Positions 30,477-40,656 of a stretch of 64,000 nucleotides of DNA are shown here, piece by piece; position 1 is the stretch's first letter; every line of letters starts with the position of its first letter. The notes below the pieces were generated by a model, which saw only the letters and a program-made list of their open reading frames with translations, made no database searches and had not been told where the DNA came from. The position numbers and the translations under genes are program-made. Source of the stretch: Gracilaria vermiculophylla (Eukaryota; Rhodophyta; Florideophyceae; Gracilariales; Gracilariaceae); the NCBI GenBank assembly GCA_019155205.2, contig JAHNZQ020000308.1, forward strand, positions 2,721,998-2,785,997, read 5' to 3'.

Positions 30477-32693
30477 ATGAGAAAAACTCTGTCGAACTCC
30501 AAAACGCTTTCATTCGATCCGACGGTCTTGTCGTCACCAGACTTTGATCCCCAAAACTTCGTCTCAGAGCTTCGTTCACAAGTTCCATTGCGCATTCTTC
30601 GGGATGATCTCAGAACCCACGCCGTTTCTTTACAATCTCAAATCGTAACAAATTTGCAAACAGACTTTCATACCTTTAGCACACTTGGTGAAACTATTAA
30701 TGATGCCAAAACACTTTGTCAGGCAACAAACCCAGCTTTAGAAAAGCTCCAGGGCATCTTAAAGGATCTCATTAGTGACCTGGATGATCACATAAATACT
30801 CTAGAAAATACCCTAACTTATCGAAGACGTGTGAATGGGAAGATATCTGCTCTTCAAACGCTTGTTTACGCAAATGATTTACTACACAAGTGTGAAAGAC
30901 TTTTGAATGAGTATCGTATGTTAACGGATCGTACTACACCAGAGGCCTTACGCGTAATGGAAAGAATCGCAACAGAAACAGCACAACTGAACTTTACCCT
31001 GAATCGGGCTGTGAAAGGTGCTTTTTTGAAAAGTCTCACCCTTCGAATCGGCACTGTGCGCAGAAAAGTGAATAGTTGTCTAGATGCCTGGCTTCGCCGA
31101 TCTCTTCAGTCCGTGGAAGATTCTGAAGTAGATTTACCCAGAGTTCTGTGTATGTATGTGTCAGCGGGAATTGCGAGCCAAGCAGAAGAATTCTTCCGGC
31201 GAGAAGTGGTGCAGCCTTTCACATCTACTCGGCTGCGAATGACACCTATGTTAAAAAGAGCGGAATCCAGTGTGAATCCAAAGACAGTGACAGCCGCTCA
31301 CGCGCTTGCAGCTGCTCACGAAGAAATCGTACAATTCCTTGGGTTGAAGGTCTTACCGATTGTCACATTGTGTGAATCCGAAGAACGACTGAGAGAAAAA
31401 CTTGATTTTGTCGGTAATGCGGTATGGCCGCAGATACAAAATGCAATAGCAATGAACATGACAGCTGCGTTCTCGCCTGGAATCCCGAATGTTTTCCACA
31501 AGAGCTTTATGGCTGGAACCCAGATTTACAATGCAGTTGAAGCATCGGTGACCAATGAAGAGTTTCGGAACCGATTAAAGTCTTCAAGAGCCACTGTCGA
31601 TTTTTGGAAGCATTGGAACCTTCCAGTATACTTTCAACTTAGATTTCAAGAGATCACAACCCGTTTTGACCATCACCTTAATATGGGCCCTGTGTCGTCA
31701 ATAGCATCACCTCTTGAAGTTGGGGACTGGGGTAGCTTGAGTTCCAAACCGATTCGCATTGATATCTATCAAGCTACACCAAGTGCCAGTCTAGCTGCCT
31801 GTCTGGAAAGGTGTTGGTCTGAAGACGTGTTTCACACCACTTTGACTCATCGATTCTTGCGCCTTTCTCTGCAACTATTAGCACGGTACTGCACATGGGT
31901 AAGAACAGGTCTAGCTGGGGAATGGTCCAATCCAGATGCTCTACCAAAAGGTGCAGCCAGAATTTATAAGGATGTGTCTGTATTTTTGGAATGTATGCCG
32001 TCCGAACTTTCTTCTATTATTCGATCCAGGGGAGCGTCGCTTTCAGATGAGCTTCTTAGCAATATTGCATCGGCTCTTGATAATGCCGTGAGTAAGTTTT
32101 CCTCATTACTACCGGAGCTCTCAACATCCATTTCCAACTCCCTTGGACGAAGCTGTGTGGAAAATCTGCAGCCATTGCGAGGCATTCTGGCTACCTATCG
32201 CATGTCCTCTAAACAAATACCCACTGCACATTCGACATTTGTGCCGAAGATTTTAAGGCCTTTGAAATCGTTCATCAAGGAAAATGAAGATACATTTCCA
32301 GATGACGAACGGATTGCGTTAGCAACTGCTGTCGTCGAACAAACAGCTGAGGAATATCGAAAAATGGCTACGGACTTATTGCAGAGGAATAAGAGTAGCG
32401 AAGCAACCTTACGAAGACTCAATATTGGACGAAGTGGAGCGCTCTCTGGAACTAATTCAAGTGCAACCAGTGTAATCGAGAAGATTTCCACACAGCTCTG
32501 TTTGGACGTGCAAAAGTTTGCTGAAGAAGCAGTGGCTCTTGGAGTGATAATTGAAGACTCAGCGTCCATTGTATTACTCAAAGAAAGTGTGCAAAACGAA
32601 AGAGCAACATCTTTGGAACCAACCGACATGAGAGGTCAAATAGATCCTGCGACATCAGTGCAGTCCATGCCAGAGATCAACCGGTCTTCATAA
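30477..32693 (+). CDS. COG2: Conserved oligomeric Golgi complex subunit 2 (COG2)
   Basis: 738 residues from the ATG at 30477, matching the usual length of the family. COG2 belongs to lobe A of the COG tether, which holds retrograde vesicles at the Golgi. The N-terminus carries the conserved pattern TLSFDPTVLSSPDFDPQNF, then LRDDLRTHAVSLQSQIV, and the CATCHR-type helical region with VNGKISALQTLVYANDLLHKCERLL. The body is alpha-helical throughout, with no membrane segment. The frame is open from 30255, but only from a TTG and without conservation, so the later ATG is preferred. It is head to head with COPI zeta, another retrograde Golgi-transport component. Confidence 0.93.
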   Translation: MRKTLSNSKTLSFDPTVLSSPDFDPQNFVSELRSQVPLRILRDDLRTHAVSLQSQIVTNLQTDFHTFSTLGETINDAKTLCQATNPALEKLQGILKDLISDLDDHINTLENTLTYRRRVNGKISALQTLVYANDLLHKCERLLNEYRMLTDRTTPEALRVMERIATETAQLNFTLNRAVKGAFLKSLTLRIGTVRRKVNSCLDAWLRRSLQSVEDSEVDLPRVLCMYVSAGIASQAEEFFRREVVQPFTSTRLRMTPMLKRAESSVNPKTVTAAHALAAAHEEIVQFLGLKVLPIVTLCESEERLREKLDFVGNAVWPQIQNAIAMNMTAAFSPGIPNVFHKSFMAGTQIYNAVEASVTNEEFRNRLKSSRATVDFWKHWNLPVYFQLRFQEITTRFDHHLNMGPVSSIASPLEVGDWGSLSSKPIRIDIYQATPSASLAACLERCWSEDVFHTTLTHRFLRLSLQLLARYCTWVRTGLAGEWSNPDALPKGAARIYKDVSVFLECMPSELSSIIRSRGASLSDELLSNIASALDNAVSKFSSLLPELSTSISNSLGRSCVENLQPLRGILATYRMSSKQIPTAHSTFVPKILRPLKSFIKENEDTFPDDERIALATAVVEQTAEEYRKMATDLLQRNKSSEATLRRLNIGRSGALSGTNSSATSVIEKISTQLCLDVQKFAEEAVALGVIIEDSASIVLLKESVQNERATSLEPTDMRGQIDPATSVQSMPEINRSS

Positions 32694-33716
32694 ACCGTAT
32701 CCAGCTCCCAAAATTTTGGGATGGATGTGGCAGGAAAATGTAAAACAAGTGTTCTTTGTGCTGCAGACAAATTTGAAAATGTATCCGTCGAATTAAATGG
32801 AGCGCGAAGCCGCGACGCGGGCTCACCACGTGAAGTATTGCAGGCTTTTTGTTAATCTAGTTCGCCAGCTTTCTTTATTTCCTCCATGTCGTGTTCACGA
32901 GCACCATATCACAATTTCGAGATACTTATCAAGCGGCCAACAACGCGTACATTAATGCTCCATGAATTGTTATTTGTTGACAGAGAGAATCTTCAACTAG
33001 AATTGTTCATGTGCGTTACAATGAACGTTGCTCTGACGGAACATTCATACAGCGCTGAAGCAAATTGTGTACCGTTTAGCAGAAAGTAATAGTTCAATGG
33101 AACTCCTCGCAGAACGGTATATCATCTGTTTCAGCTGCATCCTGAGCTCTGCCTCTTTTGCTGCCATTTGCATCCGGGAGAGGCGAGCCTCGACAGCTGC
33201 ATCGATTCGACGTACATCACAATCTTCCGATATGTCTCAACGGTGCACGCAATCAACTGTTTGGTGCCCAACAACAGTCACGACGACGTACTTTTTTTCG
33301 CAGTTGCCCATTACAATGTGAACGCCACATGCTCATCCTCAACCTTGTGCATCTGATACATGTTCGTTTTGTTTTTTGATGTTCTGCGTTTTCACTCACT
33401 CATTACTCTCGGAATAAATAAAAAGGATTTGTTCAAGAAATGTTTGTTCTCTGTCCATCTTCAGGGGGGGGGTTGGGGGACAAAACGAAACCTTGGTCGT
33501 TGTCACGTGTGCGATTTGCTTTCGAGCTTTCGCTCCGGCTCACTTGATCATCACTAGCGTAGCACATCGAATGAGCTGTTGTACTGCTTGTTATTCGAAA
33601 GTCGTGCGCCGCGCCCGCGTCTCACGCTGATTTCTGAGTCAGAAACGAATACCACATAGAATTTTCTCCCATTCTCTGTTTAGTATCGCTTCAATCTCCC
33701 TCCCACACACCATTGT
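32694..33716. other. Intergenic, possible fragmentary minus-strand gene
   Basis: No firm gene. On the minus strand between about 33352 and 33045 there are short protein-like stretches broken by a TGA and a frame change; see the findings. A run of nine G (about 33464-33472) lies in the spacer. The last few hundred bases should hold the promoter of the Tudor-like gene. Confidence 0.4.
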
Positions 33717-34316
33717 ATGTTTCATATTTACGTGGCTGTTTTTAAACTTTCTGTGGGCATAAGAAATACTATGGGGTTGATATGCAGCTCATGGACACAT
33801 CCAACACTGCAGCGTGAGATTCCGCGGCAAAAAGAGGGGTACTCTCATAGAATAGTCACGAAATCAGCAACGAAACAAATCCAAAAAGCAGATATTAGGA
33901 AGCGAAAGAACCGAAAACGCCGAACTCTGGACATTTTGCACGCGCTTCCCGTAAGACTGCATGATCAGCCTCCTCGTATCGAGGCTCCGGTCTCCAAATG
34001 TGTAATAGGAGAAACGGTGCAAATCTTTTGGCCAGAAACAAACAGTTGGTAAGTTGAATTGAAGTACTTTCCTGCCTCGGGCAAGATGAGTAACCATGTT
34101 TTCGAGCCTCATCGCGGTAGGGTGGACGGGGAAATACTGGCGTACTCCAACAAAAATTCTAGCACGGGCAATGCTGGCATGCACTACGTTCAGTATGAAG
34201 ATGGCATAAAAGAGTGGAGGAAACTGACAAAAGTTCGAGTACTGAGGAAAGAAGGTGAATCAAAGAACGACTTGTCATTTTCATCGGAAGACACTGAATC
34301 AAAAAGAAAGGACTGA
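33717..34316 (+). CDS. Tudor-like domain protein, two exons
   Basis: Exons 33717-34048 and 34121-34316 joined across a 72-base GT-AG intron give 175 residues. The first half is highly basic (DIRKRKNRKRRTLD), probably nuclear. The second half is a Tudor/chromo-barrel type domain that is only complete after splicing: VIGETVQIFWPETNSW from exon 1 continues as VDGEILAYS from exon 2, then HYVQYEDGIKEWRKLTK, the classic pattern of W-x-D/E-G, Y-x-DG-x-x-EW. Such domains bind methylated lysine or arginine on histones or other proteins. The start is uncertain: an inner ATG at codon 19 is possible, and a further upstream exon cannot be excluded. Confidence 0.7.
34049..34120 (+). other. Spliceosomal intron in the Tudor-like gene
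   Basis: 72 bases, donor GTAAGT, acceptor GCGGTAG. Removing it turns a TGG-TAA stop into W-V-D-G and restores the Tudor-like domain in frame. GAGTAACC about 30 bases before the acceptor is a possible branch site. Confidence 0.85.
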
Positions 34317-34964
34317 ACAGTCGAGATTGGAGGAAGCCACAACTTGCGGGCACAGGGGGTGAATCTACGATGGCGGGTGAACGCTGCGAGTATTTGGCGC
34401 AATCAGGTTAGGCTTGACAGTATAATATCACTTGTGTATATGACTCGCACGTTACGCATAATGAGACGTGCCAAGCACCTGTTAAACAGACCTTTCAATC
34501 AGAAATTAGGCGAAGAAGCAAAGATGGGAGAACGCAACAGAAAACCATCGGTTCCAACTTGATTCCCTATGGTAGTAAACTCCGTAAAGCAAGCTATGTG
34601 TGGGTCATTAAAGGGTTAGAGTTGCCTAACTAATAATAATACAGCTGTGTGCGTTGTGGTGGCTCAGAACAGCACAACGTTTGCGAGGATAGACCACCAC
34701 AGTAATGAGCCTTCTTTAAGGAAAAGTGACTGTTGAAAAACAGCACAGAACGTGAAACACGGAGAAAGAAAATGTACGCGGCACAATGATTTGGGACAGA
34801 ATGGTTGAACATGGATCAGCATTGACGGGAAATACCAAAAGCCATACGACCTTCATTGAAGGAGGACGGTTACGTGCTCGGCGCAAGACAGTGAAAAAAA
34901 AGGAGAAGCGCATCAACAAAACAGGATATGCTCACACAAACGAAAGATAGAGATTTCAAAAGGA
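34317..34964. other. Intergenic between convergent genes
   Basis: The 3' flanks of the Tudor-like gene and of the coiled-coil gene meet here. Only short frames without ATG starts or domains are seen; nothing else is recognised. Confidence 0.55.
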
Positions 34965-35735
34965 TTAGCGCGACAAACTCTTAATTGTTTGCTGCTGCTG
35001 CTTGACAGTTGCAAGCAGATGGGCGCAGGTGGAATTGGATTCATTGAGTTTGGATTTGAGCTGATCGACAGCGATGCGTGGGTTTAAACTTAGAATAGAC
35101 ACCTGGGGAGTCAAGGCGGAAAGTTCCTCGCACAGTGAATAGATAGCTTCGATGTTAGTCAGATTAGCCCTAGTCTCGGTACCAGCAGCAAAGATGAATT
35201 CTGACGGTGACGCCTTCGACGCGGGGGCCCTTTGATGGGGGGTCGATTTTTCTGAAGCCTTCGACGCGGGGGCCGCTTGATGGGGGGTCGATTTTTCTGA
35301 CGCCTTCGACGCGGGGGCCGTTTGATGGGGGGTCAAATTTCCATCCGTGGGTTGCGGTGTAGTAGGTTGCAGAGTAGCGAGCACCTCAGGTGCGCTCATT
35401 GCAGTATCGGCCATAGACAGACAATGCCATGTGAGCGAAACCATCGGAGATGGAGAAGGGATACGCGCCATTGAGCGGAGGTGAGCATCGAAGTGCTCGG
35501 TTCGCAGCTTGTTGAGCGGAAGGGCATCGCGGCGCTGTTGGCTCAGTTCAGAGAGTTGTTGGGAGAGGTGGTCAGCGCGCGCACTCTCGGCCTGGCGGAG
35601 GGTCTTCTCACTCTGATACAAGCGTAGGGCGTGGAGACGTTTGGAATGTAGGTCTGCGAGTTGCGTCTGAAGGTTTTGCAGCTCGGCATTGATGGCGGCG
35701 ATGGAGCGGCGCTTGGTAGACGGCGTTGGCGCCAT
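34965..35735 (-). CDS. Unknown coiled-coil protein with three 15-residue repeats
   Basis: 256 residues from ATG at 35735. The N-terminal 70 residues are a coiled coil (AAINAELQNLQTQLADLHSK ... LSQQLSELSQQRRDA). The middle has three tandem 15-residue repeats of the type TPHQAAPASKASEKS, encoded by 45-bp DNA repeats. The C-terminus is again helical and ends in glutamine-rich KQQQQTIKSLSR. No family is recognised. The N-terminal STKRRS could help nuclear import. It starts 542 bases from the oppositely oriented MPP beta gene. Confidence 0.75.
   Translation of the reverse strand: MAPTPSTKRRSIAAINAELQNLQTQLADLHSKRLHALRLYQSEKTLRQAESARADHLSQQLSELSQQRRDALPLNKLRTEHFDAHLRSMARIPSPSPMVSLTWHCLSMADTAMSAPEVLATLQPTTPQPTDGNLTPHQTAPASKASEKSTPHQAAPASKASEKSTPHQRAPASKASPSEFIFAAGTETRANLTNIEAIYSLCEELSALTPQVSILSLNPRIAVDQLKSKLNESNSTCAHLLATVKQQQQTIKSLSR
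35212..35340 (-). repeat. Three 45-bp tandem repeats inside a coding region
   Basis: Units at 35212-35256, 35257-35301 and 35302-35340 (last one partial) are nearly identical in DNA as well as protein. The unit length is a multiple of three, so the frame is kept. The close DNA identity points to recent duplication by slippage or unequal exchange. Confidence 0.9.
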
Positions 35736-36277
35736 GATAAGCGACGGGCGCGGGGCGACGGGCGCGGACGGTGTTTAAGACGCTGGCACCGTCGCCGATC
35801 GATGTTAGCGGTCCAGGAAGGCGTTTTCAGAGGAGCAGTTCTCAAGGGAGTCTAGTGCGCACAAAACAACCCTGAGAGCTGCGCCAATCAGGGCCGAGAG
35901 GCGCCAGCTTTGATTCGCCACAGCTTCTATCGCTCACACACGTTGCCGCTTGCTGAGCACAGCGCAGTGCGTGATGTTACACGCAACGCAGGCGAGAGCG
36001 CCTCGCGAGCTCTGTGACATAGCGACTCTGACACGTATATTTTGTGTACCACACTCATATAGTACCACGTGGAACACGGCAACACGACGCTTGTTGCTTA
36101 CAGCACGACGCATTACATACTCTGGAGGTTCACAATCGCGTTCAGCGATACTCCGTACTGCCATGTGCGGTGTCGGGTACGAAGTCTAGTGCATCGCCCT
36201 ACTAGTTGCCGCAGGACCGCCTCCCTGTGCCGTTCGTCCGTAAGGCTGCCACCGCGTTGCGAAGTTGCGATTGCACC
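35736..36277. promoter_or_regulatory. Divergent upstream region with a CACGTG box
   Basis: 542 bases between outward-facing start codons of the coiled-coil protein and MPP beta. A palindromic G-box, CACGTG, lies at 36066-36071, about 207 bases upstream of the MPP beta start. The MPP beta frame is open from 36206, but only from a TTG. Function of the G-box is inferred, not shown. Confidence 0.5.
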
Positions 36278-37774
36278 ATGTCGCCGCTCGCGCGCCTTGG
36301 CGTGCTACGTCGCTCCCTCTCCACTGCTCCCATTATCGCCCCCGTGCTTACCACCCCCCCCGCTTCCGGCATCAAGGGCGCTCTCAAGCGCATGCTTGGT
36401 CCTAATGCCGAACCGCTCCCCCCGCACTACCGTCTGGACGAGTCGCTTTTGCCCGAAGTCCCGACCCGCGTCACTACCCTTCCGAATGGGTTGCGCGTTG
36501 CATCGGAGTCGCGCCCGGTGGGCGCCGCCGTCGTAGGCGTGTGGATCGACGCCGGCACCCGCTTTGAACCTGAGAGTGTCAACGGTGCTGCGCACTTCCT
36601 CGAGCATCTCATTTTCAAGGGCACTAAGAATCGTGCTCAGCGCACCCTTGAGGTTGGCGTGGAGGATATTGGCGCCCATCTCAACGCGTACACTAGTCGC
36701 GAGCAGACCGTTTATTATGCTCGTTCGCTGAAGGACAATGTGCCCGACATGACCGCGTTGCTTGCCGACATCCTACAGAACTCGGAAATTTCTGATGCCG
36801 CTGTCGATAGAGAACGCGATGTCATACTTCGCGAAATGGAGGAGATCGACCAGATCCATGAGGAGGTTTTGTTTGACTACCTGCATGGAACGGCCTACCA
36901 GGATTCCCCTCTCGCGCGCACCATTCTTGGCCCTGTCGAGAACATCAAGTCGCTCAAATCGGCCGATTTGAAGGCTTACATTGCGGAACACTACAAGCCT
37001 CATCGAATGGTGCTCGCTGCCGCAGGAGACGTCGAGCACGATCATCTTGTGGAGCTTGCCGACAAGCATTTCGGATCCATGCAACCGGACGCAAATCCGC
37101 GCTCTTCGTTTGATCTTGTCAATGAAAAGCCAGCGTATTTGGTCGGTTCCGACGTGCGTATCCGAAATGATGACATGCCCGTCGCGCATTTTGCCATTGC
37201 CTTCGAAAGCTGTGGCTGGGCTCACCCAGATGCGGTGTCTTTCATGGTACTGCAATCGCTGCTTGGAACTTATGATCGCGCTTCCACAACTGGTTCATGC
37301 AGTTCCTACCGGCTCTCTTCCACGCTGTCTACCGTACCCAACGCACGTACGGCCACTACCTTTAATACTACTTACACAGACACAGGCTTGTTTGGTATTT
37401 ACGCAACAGGTGAACCCCCAGAGCTTGATGATGTTGTTGTGCCGATAATGCAGGAATTAGTCAGAAACTGCTTCAAGGTGGACGAAACACAGCTAGCAAA
37501 TGCGAAATTGGCTTTGAAGACCAGCTTGCTTTCTCAGCTGGATGGCCCCACTGGTATTGCAGAGGAAATAGGTCGTCAATTGCTTGTATACGGCAGGCGT
37601 ATTCCTATTTCCGAATGGTTTGCTCGTATCGATGCCGTTGATGCCGAAGCTATTAAGCGCATCTCGAACAAATACATATTTGACCGTGAAGTTGCGATCA
37701 CTGCTATGGGTCCTATCCATTCTCTACCAGACTACAACTATATTCGTAGCTCCACATACGCCAACCTGTACTAA
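36278..37774 (+). CDS. MPPB: Mitochondrial processing peptidase beta subunit
   Basis: 498 residues from ATG at 36278. It is the catalytic half of the zinc metallopeptidase that removes mitochondrial presequences, in the matrix or as a core protein of complex III. The inverted zinc motif is complete: His106-x-x-Glu109-His110 (HFLEH) and a distal glutamate near 186 in ILREMEEID. A basic, serine-rich N-terminus (SPLARLGVLRRSLSTAP) is a good mitochondrial targeting signal. LPNGLRVASES, INAYTSREQT-like LNAYTSREQT and the glycine-rich region GLFGIYATGEPPEL also fit. Intact active-site residues argue for MPP beta rather than a non-catalytic core protein, although in some algae one protein serves both roles. 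Confidence 0.96.
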   Translation: MSPLARLGVLRRSLSTAPIIAPVLTTPPASGIKGALKRMLGPNAEPLPPHYRLDESLLPEVPTRVTTLPNGLRVASESRPVGAAVVGVWIDAGTRFEPESVNGAAHFLEHLIFKGTKNRAQRTLEVGVEDIGAHLNAYTSREQTVYYARSLKDNVPDMTALLADILQNSEISDAAVDRERDVILREMEEIDQIHEEVLFDYLHGTAYQDSPLARTILGPVENIKSLKSADLKAYIAEHYKPHRMVLAAAGDVEHDHLVELADKHFGSMQPDANPRSSFDLVNEKPAYLVGSDVRIRNDDMPVAHFAIAFESCGWAHPDAVSFMVLQSLLGTYDRASTTGSCSSYRLSSTLSTVPNARTATTFNTTYTDTGLFGIYATGEPPELDDVVVPIMQELVRNCFKVDETQLANAKLALKTSLLSQLDGPTGIAEEIGRQLLVYGRRIPISEWFARIDAVDAEAIKRISNKYIFDREVAITAMGPIHSLPDYNYIRSSTYANLY

Positions 37775-38172
37775 GACAGGTATTTTTGTTCACCTTGATA
37801 TACTGAGTTCCGTCGTAAAAGCCTCACATGCTACATCCTTCGTTAACACGAGACTGTGAACAGCTTCGCTTCGCATTGGTCTCGCCAGACATCAATGCCA
37901 CATTATATTCATCCTGGTTTGAGAACGACTCCAACATGCGTTCCTCACACATGATCTTCTGGATTTTATTGCGTGCGTGCACTGTGTGTCAAATTGTGGC
38001 TCGCGCTCAAAAACGAAAGCAGTGATACATTTTCTCCACCAACGACAAAAGTATCGTCGTGCCCAACATAGGAGTGTGTAAATGAAGAGCTGTGCATGGC
38101 GTACATCACTGTAAACTGTACAATCTTACCTCACATTCTTCTCCGTGATTAGTTTCTCAGCCTCGTTTTCGA
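37775..38172. other. Intergenic between convergent genes
   Basis: The 3' flanks of MPP beta and the VWA-lectin gene. Only short frames without domains; nothing recognised. Confidence 0.6.
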
Positions 38173-40656
38173 TCATGTCATGTTCAATTTTCCGAGGTAC
38201 TCTTCCCCTACAGGACTTTCACCACTGGTGGGCCCGAAAGTGTGATCATCATTTGCGAGCTCAAAATGTGTAGTTGGATGGGACTGTGTAACTGCTTCAT
38301 GCGCAGTACCTGTTTCCGATGTTGTCAAATGGACGGATGATGCCTTTCTTTTTTGTCTTGTCCTTCGCAAGAGGAAGATGAGGAGCACAAGAACCGCTAT
38401 GAGTACCATGCTTCCAACAATCCCCCCGGCAATCAACGCAACGGACACACCGCCATCCTTGCACTCTTCTTTAGGACCAGTATCTGATTTTCCCCCACAA
38501 CAGAGTCGGTCAAATTCATTTCTTGGTGTCTCGGAGTTCTCTGGACAGAATGGCATCGCCGTCTTCAAGGCTTCATCCTTCTCTGGCGGGCATGATGGAG
38601 AACTAGATGTGTCGCAATCAACTTTGTTGAAAGGTTCGTATTCAGTTGCTCGAGGATCAAAGACGCTGCTTGATGGGCAGAGCGCGCTCGCATTTTGCGA
38701 ACTTATTTTCACTTCACATGTTGCCATGCGTTTGGCGTCGCAAGGGACGATGTTCCAGTTCTCGCTGACACCTCGACGATCTACAGAAACACAGGCGTCC
38801 ACAAGTTCTCGCAGGTGAAGCTTCTCGATTTCCAATTCAATATCCCCATTTGAAACACTGAAACCCAAACCTTTGACTGCAGATGGAGATCCATTCACCC
38901 ACTGAACATCACTACCTCGTCTGGCCCTGAGTCCAATCCAACTTCCATCAAGCGAACTGATTCCAGCGACAATTTCATTTTTCCCAGGGCTATCTACAAT
39001 TGCTAAGTCGCTTCCATTCCCGTAACTTCTGCATCGCGATTGAGCTTCGACCCACGTGAGAGCAGTTTCAATTCTGAAGAAAAAAGAATCTCCTGCGCGA
39101 AAGCACTTCCAGTTTTTATCGTCCCTCACCAAAGTATCAGCGCATATATCACCGTACTGCGCTCTCAATCTCTGTCTTTCGCATGAGTCTGGACTTCTTG
39201 CCACACATTGTCTATTCTCCGTTTGGATTCGGTTTGCGATGGCTGACAAGGCCATCTCGCGGCCACCAACAGCTTCGCTTACCTCTGCAATAGAAATATC
39301 ATGGCCAACTACTCCGGCGAGGCGAAAGTCTGCCACATACACAGGCTGAGCGATCGTAAACACTTCTCCCATCCCCGAGAAATCGTCGACTACCTCAGAT
39401 GTGTACTCTTTGCTTGTCTGTGTGAGCGAAGCAATATCAGTATACGCAGATAACGAAGATTCAGGACTCTCCGTGGAAGGCACTTGTCTCCACACGCCGG
39501 GGGCAGAGGATTCACACACGAGAGAACGCGCGATTCGTTCAGCATCATTGTTTTTCCCTTCAGTGAAAGTAACGATAGAAACGTTTTCCCGAAGACTTTC
39601 CTGTTTCTGTTTGACAGCATCTACAATATCGGATGTGCATGTACACGGCGTGGAAGCTGATTGACATCTTGTGTAGCAACCTGGTGCTTTGCCGATGAGC
39701 AAAACAATAATTTTAGAGCAGAAACTAGATCTCTGTTGCTCACTAGACATTTGAAGGATATCAAAGGCTGTCTCCAATGCAGACCGAGTGGCCGGTGCAC
39801 CAGAACTTGGTTGCAGTCTGCCTATATCTCGCTTCAGTTGTTCTTTGAATTCGGCTTTTGCTCGTTGGAGAACTCTTGAATTCCCGAGGACGTGAACCTC
39901 TTTCGCCATTGCAATAACAGAAACATAATCATCTCGATCCAGAGCGTCAATCGCTGCAAGCAATGATCTGGACAGTACTTTTTCCGCGGTTGTCAACGAT
40001 GTAGTATCAAAGATAAACACTACATCTTTTCTGCCGGAAGAGGCGGCCACATACCAAGGGCGACGCATGGGAACGAACCCACACTGTTCAAGACTTTTCT
40101 TTTCCCGTCTTCGAGCGGCCCCGGGGTATGTCATTTGCAGCCCAGACGAAGTCGAAGCATATAACCAGCTGCTCAAATTGTGTTTCTCGAAAGCTTCTTG
40201 GAGAGCGCTACGAATCGACTTGAGGGCACATACATCTCGAAGCAGTTTTGGGTCTTTCACTTTGAAGTTCTGCACGCCGCTATGGGTTTCATACTGTAAA
40301 GTGTCTGGTGGAGCAGAAAGGAAGGCCGTATCAAGGTTCAGAAGTCGTTTGTCAGGGTTGCAGCTGTTTGGGCAGATGGACTCTTGCCCTTCTGAGACTA
40401 TTAGACTAGAACATTGATAGTTGCGACCAAAAGAGTCATGAGCACAGCCATTCGGGATGCAAGATCCTTGATTGCATTTTTGAGAAGCGTGACAAAGCGC
40501 AGAAGGTGCCATCACTCTGGCCAAGGCTGTAGCAGCATCGCGGATGACTCCAATTTTTCCCTCATAAAATCTATCGAAGCGTTCATCGGCAAACGTGGAA
40601 ATGGTGCACCAAGACACCAAGAAGAGATAAAGAAGAATCTTCGTTTTAGGACTCAT
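38173..40656 (-). CDS. Receptor-like membrane protein: VWA, Cache and C-type lectin domains
   Basis: 827 residues from ATG at 40656. A hydrophobic signal peptide (KTKILLYLFLVSWCTISTF) opens the protein. About 60-200 is a cysteine-rich, probably Cache-related N-terminal segment ending RRPWYVAASSGRKDVVFIFD, the junction also seen in alpha2/delta calcium-channel subunits. A VWA domain follows (about 210-370) with a degenerate metal site, DTTSL instead of DxSxS. About 430-460 (VFTIAQPVYV ... GVVGHDIS) is a Cache-type segment. A C-type lectin domain spans about 515-650 with WIGL and WNIVPCDAKRMATCE. One membrane helix at about 736-764 and a 60-residue cytoplasmic tail end it. Likely a surface sensor or adhesion protein binding carbohydrate. 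It is adjacent to a secreted malectin-domain protein on the same strand. Confidence 0.88.
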   Translation of the reverse strand: MSPKTKILLYLFLVSWCTISTFADERFDRFYEGKIGVIRDAATALARVMAPSALCHASQKCNQGSCIPNGCAHDSFGRNYQCSSLIVSEGQESICPNSCNPDKRLLNLDTAFLSAPPDTLQYETHSGVQNFKVKDPKLLRDVCALKSIRSALQEAFEKHNLSSWLYASTSSGLQMTYPGAARRREKKSLEQCGFVPMRRPWYVAASSGRKDVVFIFDTTSLTTAEKVLSRSLLAAIDALDRDDYVSVIAMAKEVHVLGNSRVLQRAKAEFKEQLKRDIGRLQPSSGAPATRSALETAFDILQMSSEQQRSSFCSKIIVLLIGKAPGCYTRCQSASTPCTCTSDIVDAVKQKQESLRENVSIVTFTEGKNNDAERIARSLVCESSAPGVWRQVPSTESPESSLSAYTDIASLTQTSKEYTSEVVDDFSGMGEVFTIAQPVYVADFRLAGVVGHDISIAEVSEAVGGREMALSAIANRIQTENRQCVARSPDSCERQRLRAQYGDICADTLVRDDKNWKCFRAGDSFFFRIETALTWVEAQSRCRSYGNGSDLAIVDSPGKNEIVAGISSLDGSWIGLRARRGSDVQWVNGSPSAVKGLGFSVSNGDIELEIEKLHLRELVDACVSVDRRGVSENWNIVPCDAKRMATCEVKISSQNASALCPSSSVFDPRATEYEPFNKVDCDTSSSPSCPPEKDEALKTAMPFCPENSETPRNEFDRLCCGGKSDTGPKEECKDGGVSVALIAGGIVGSMVLIAVLVLLIFLLRRTRQKRKASSVHLTTSETGTAHEAVTQSHPTTHFELANDDHTFGPTSGESPVGEEYLGKLNMT

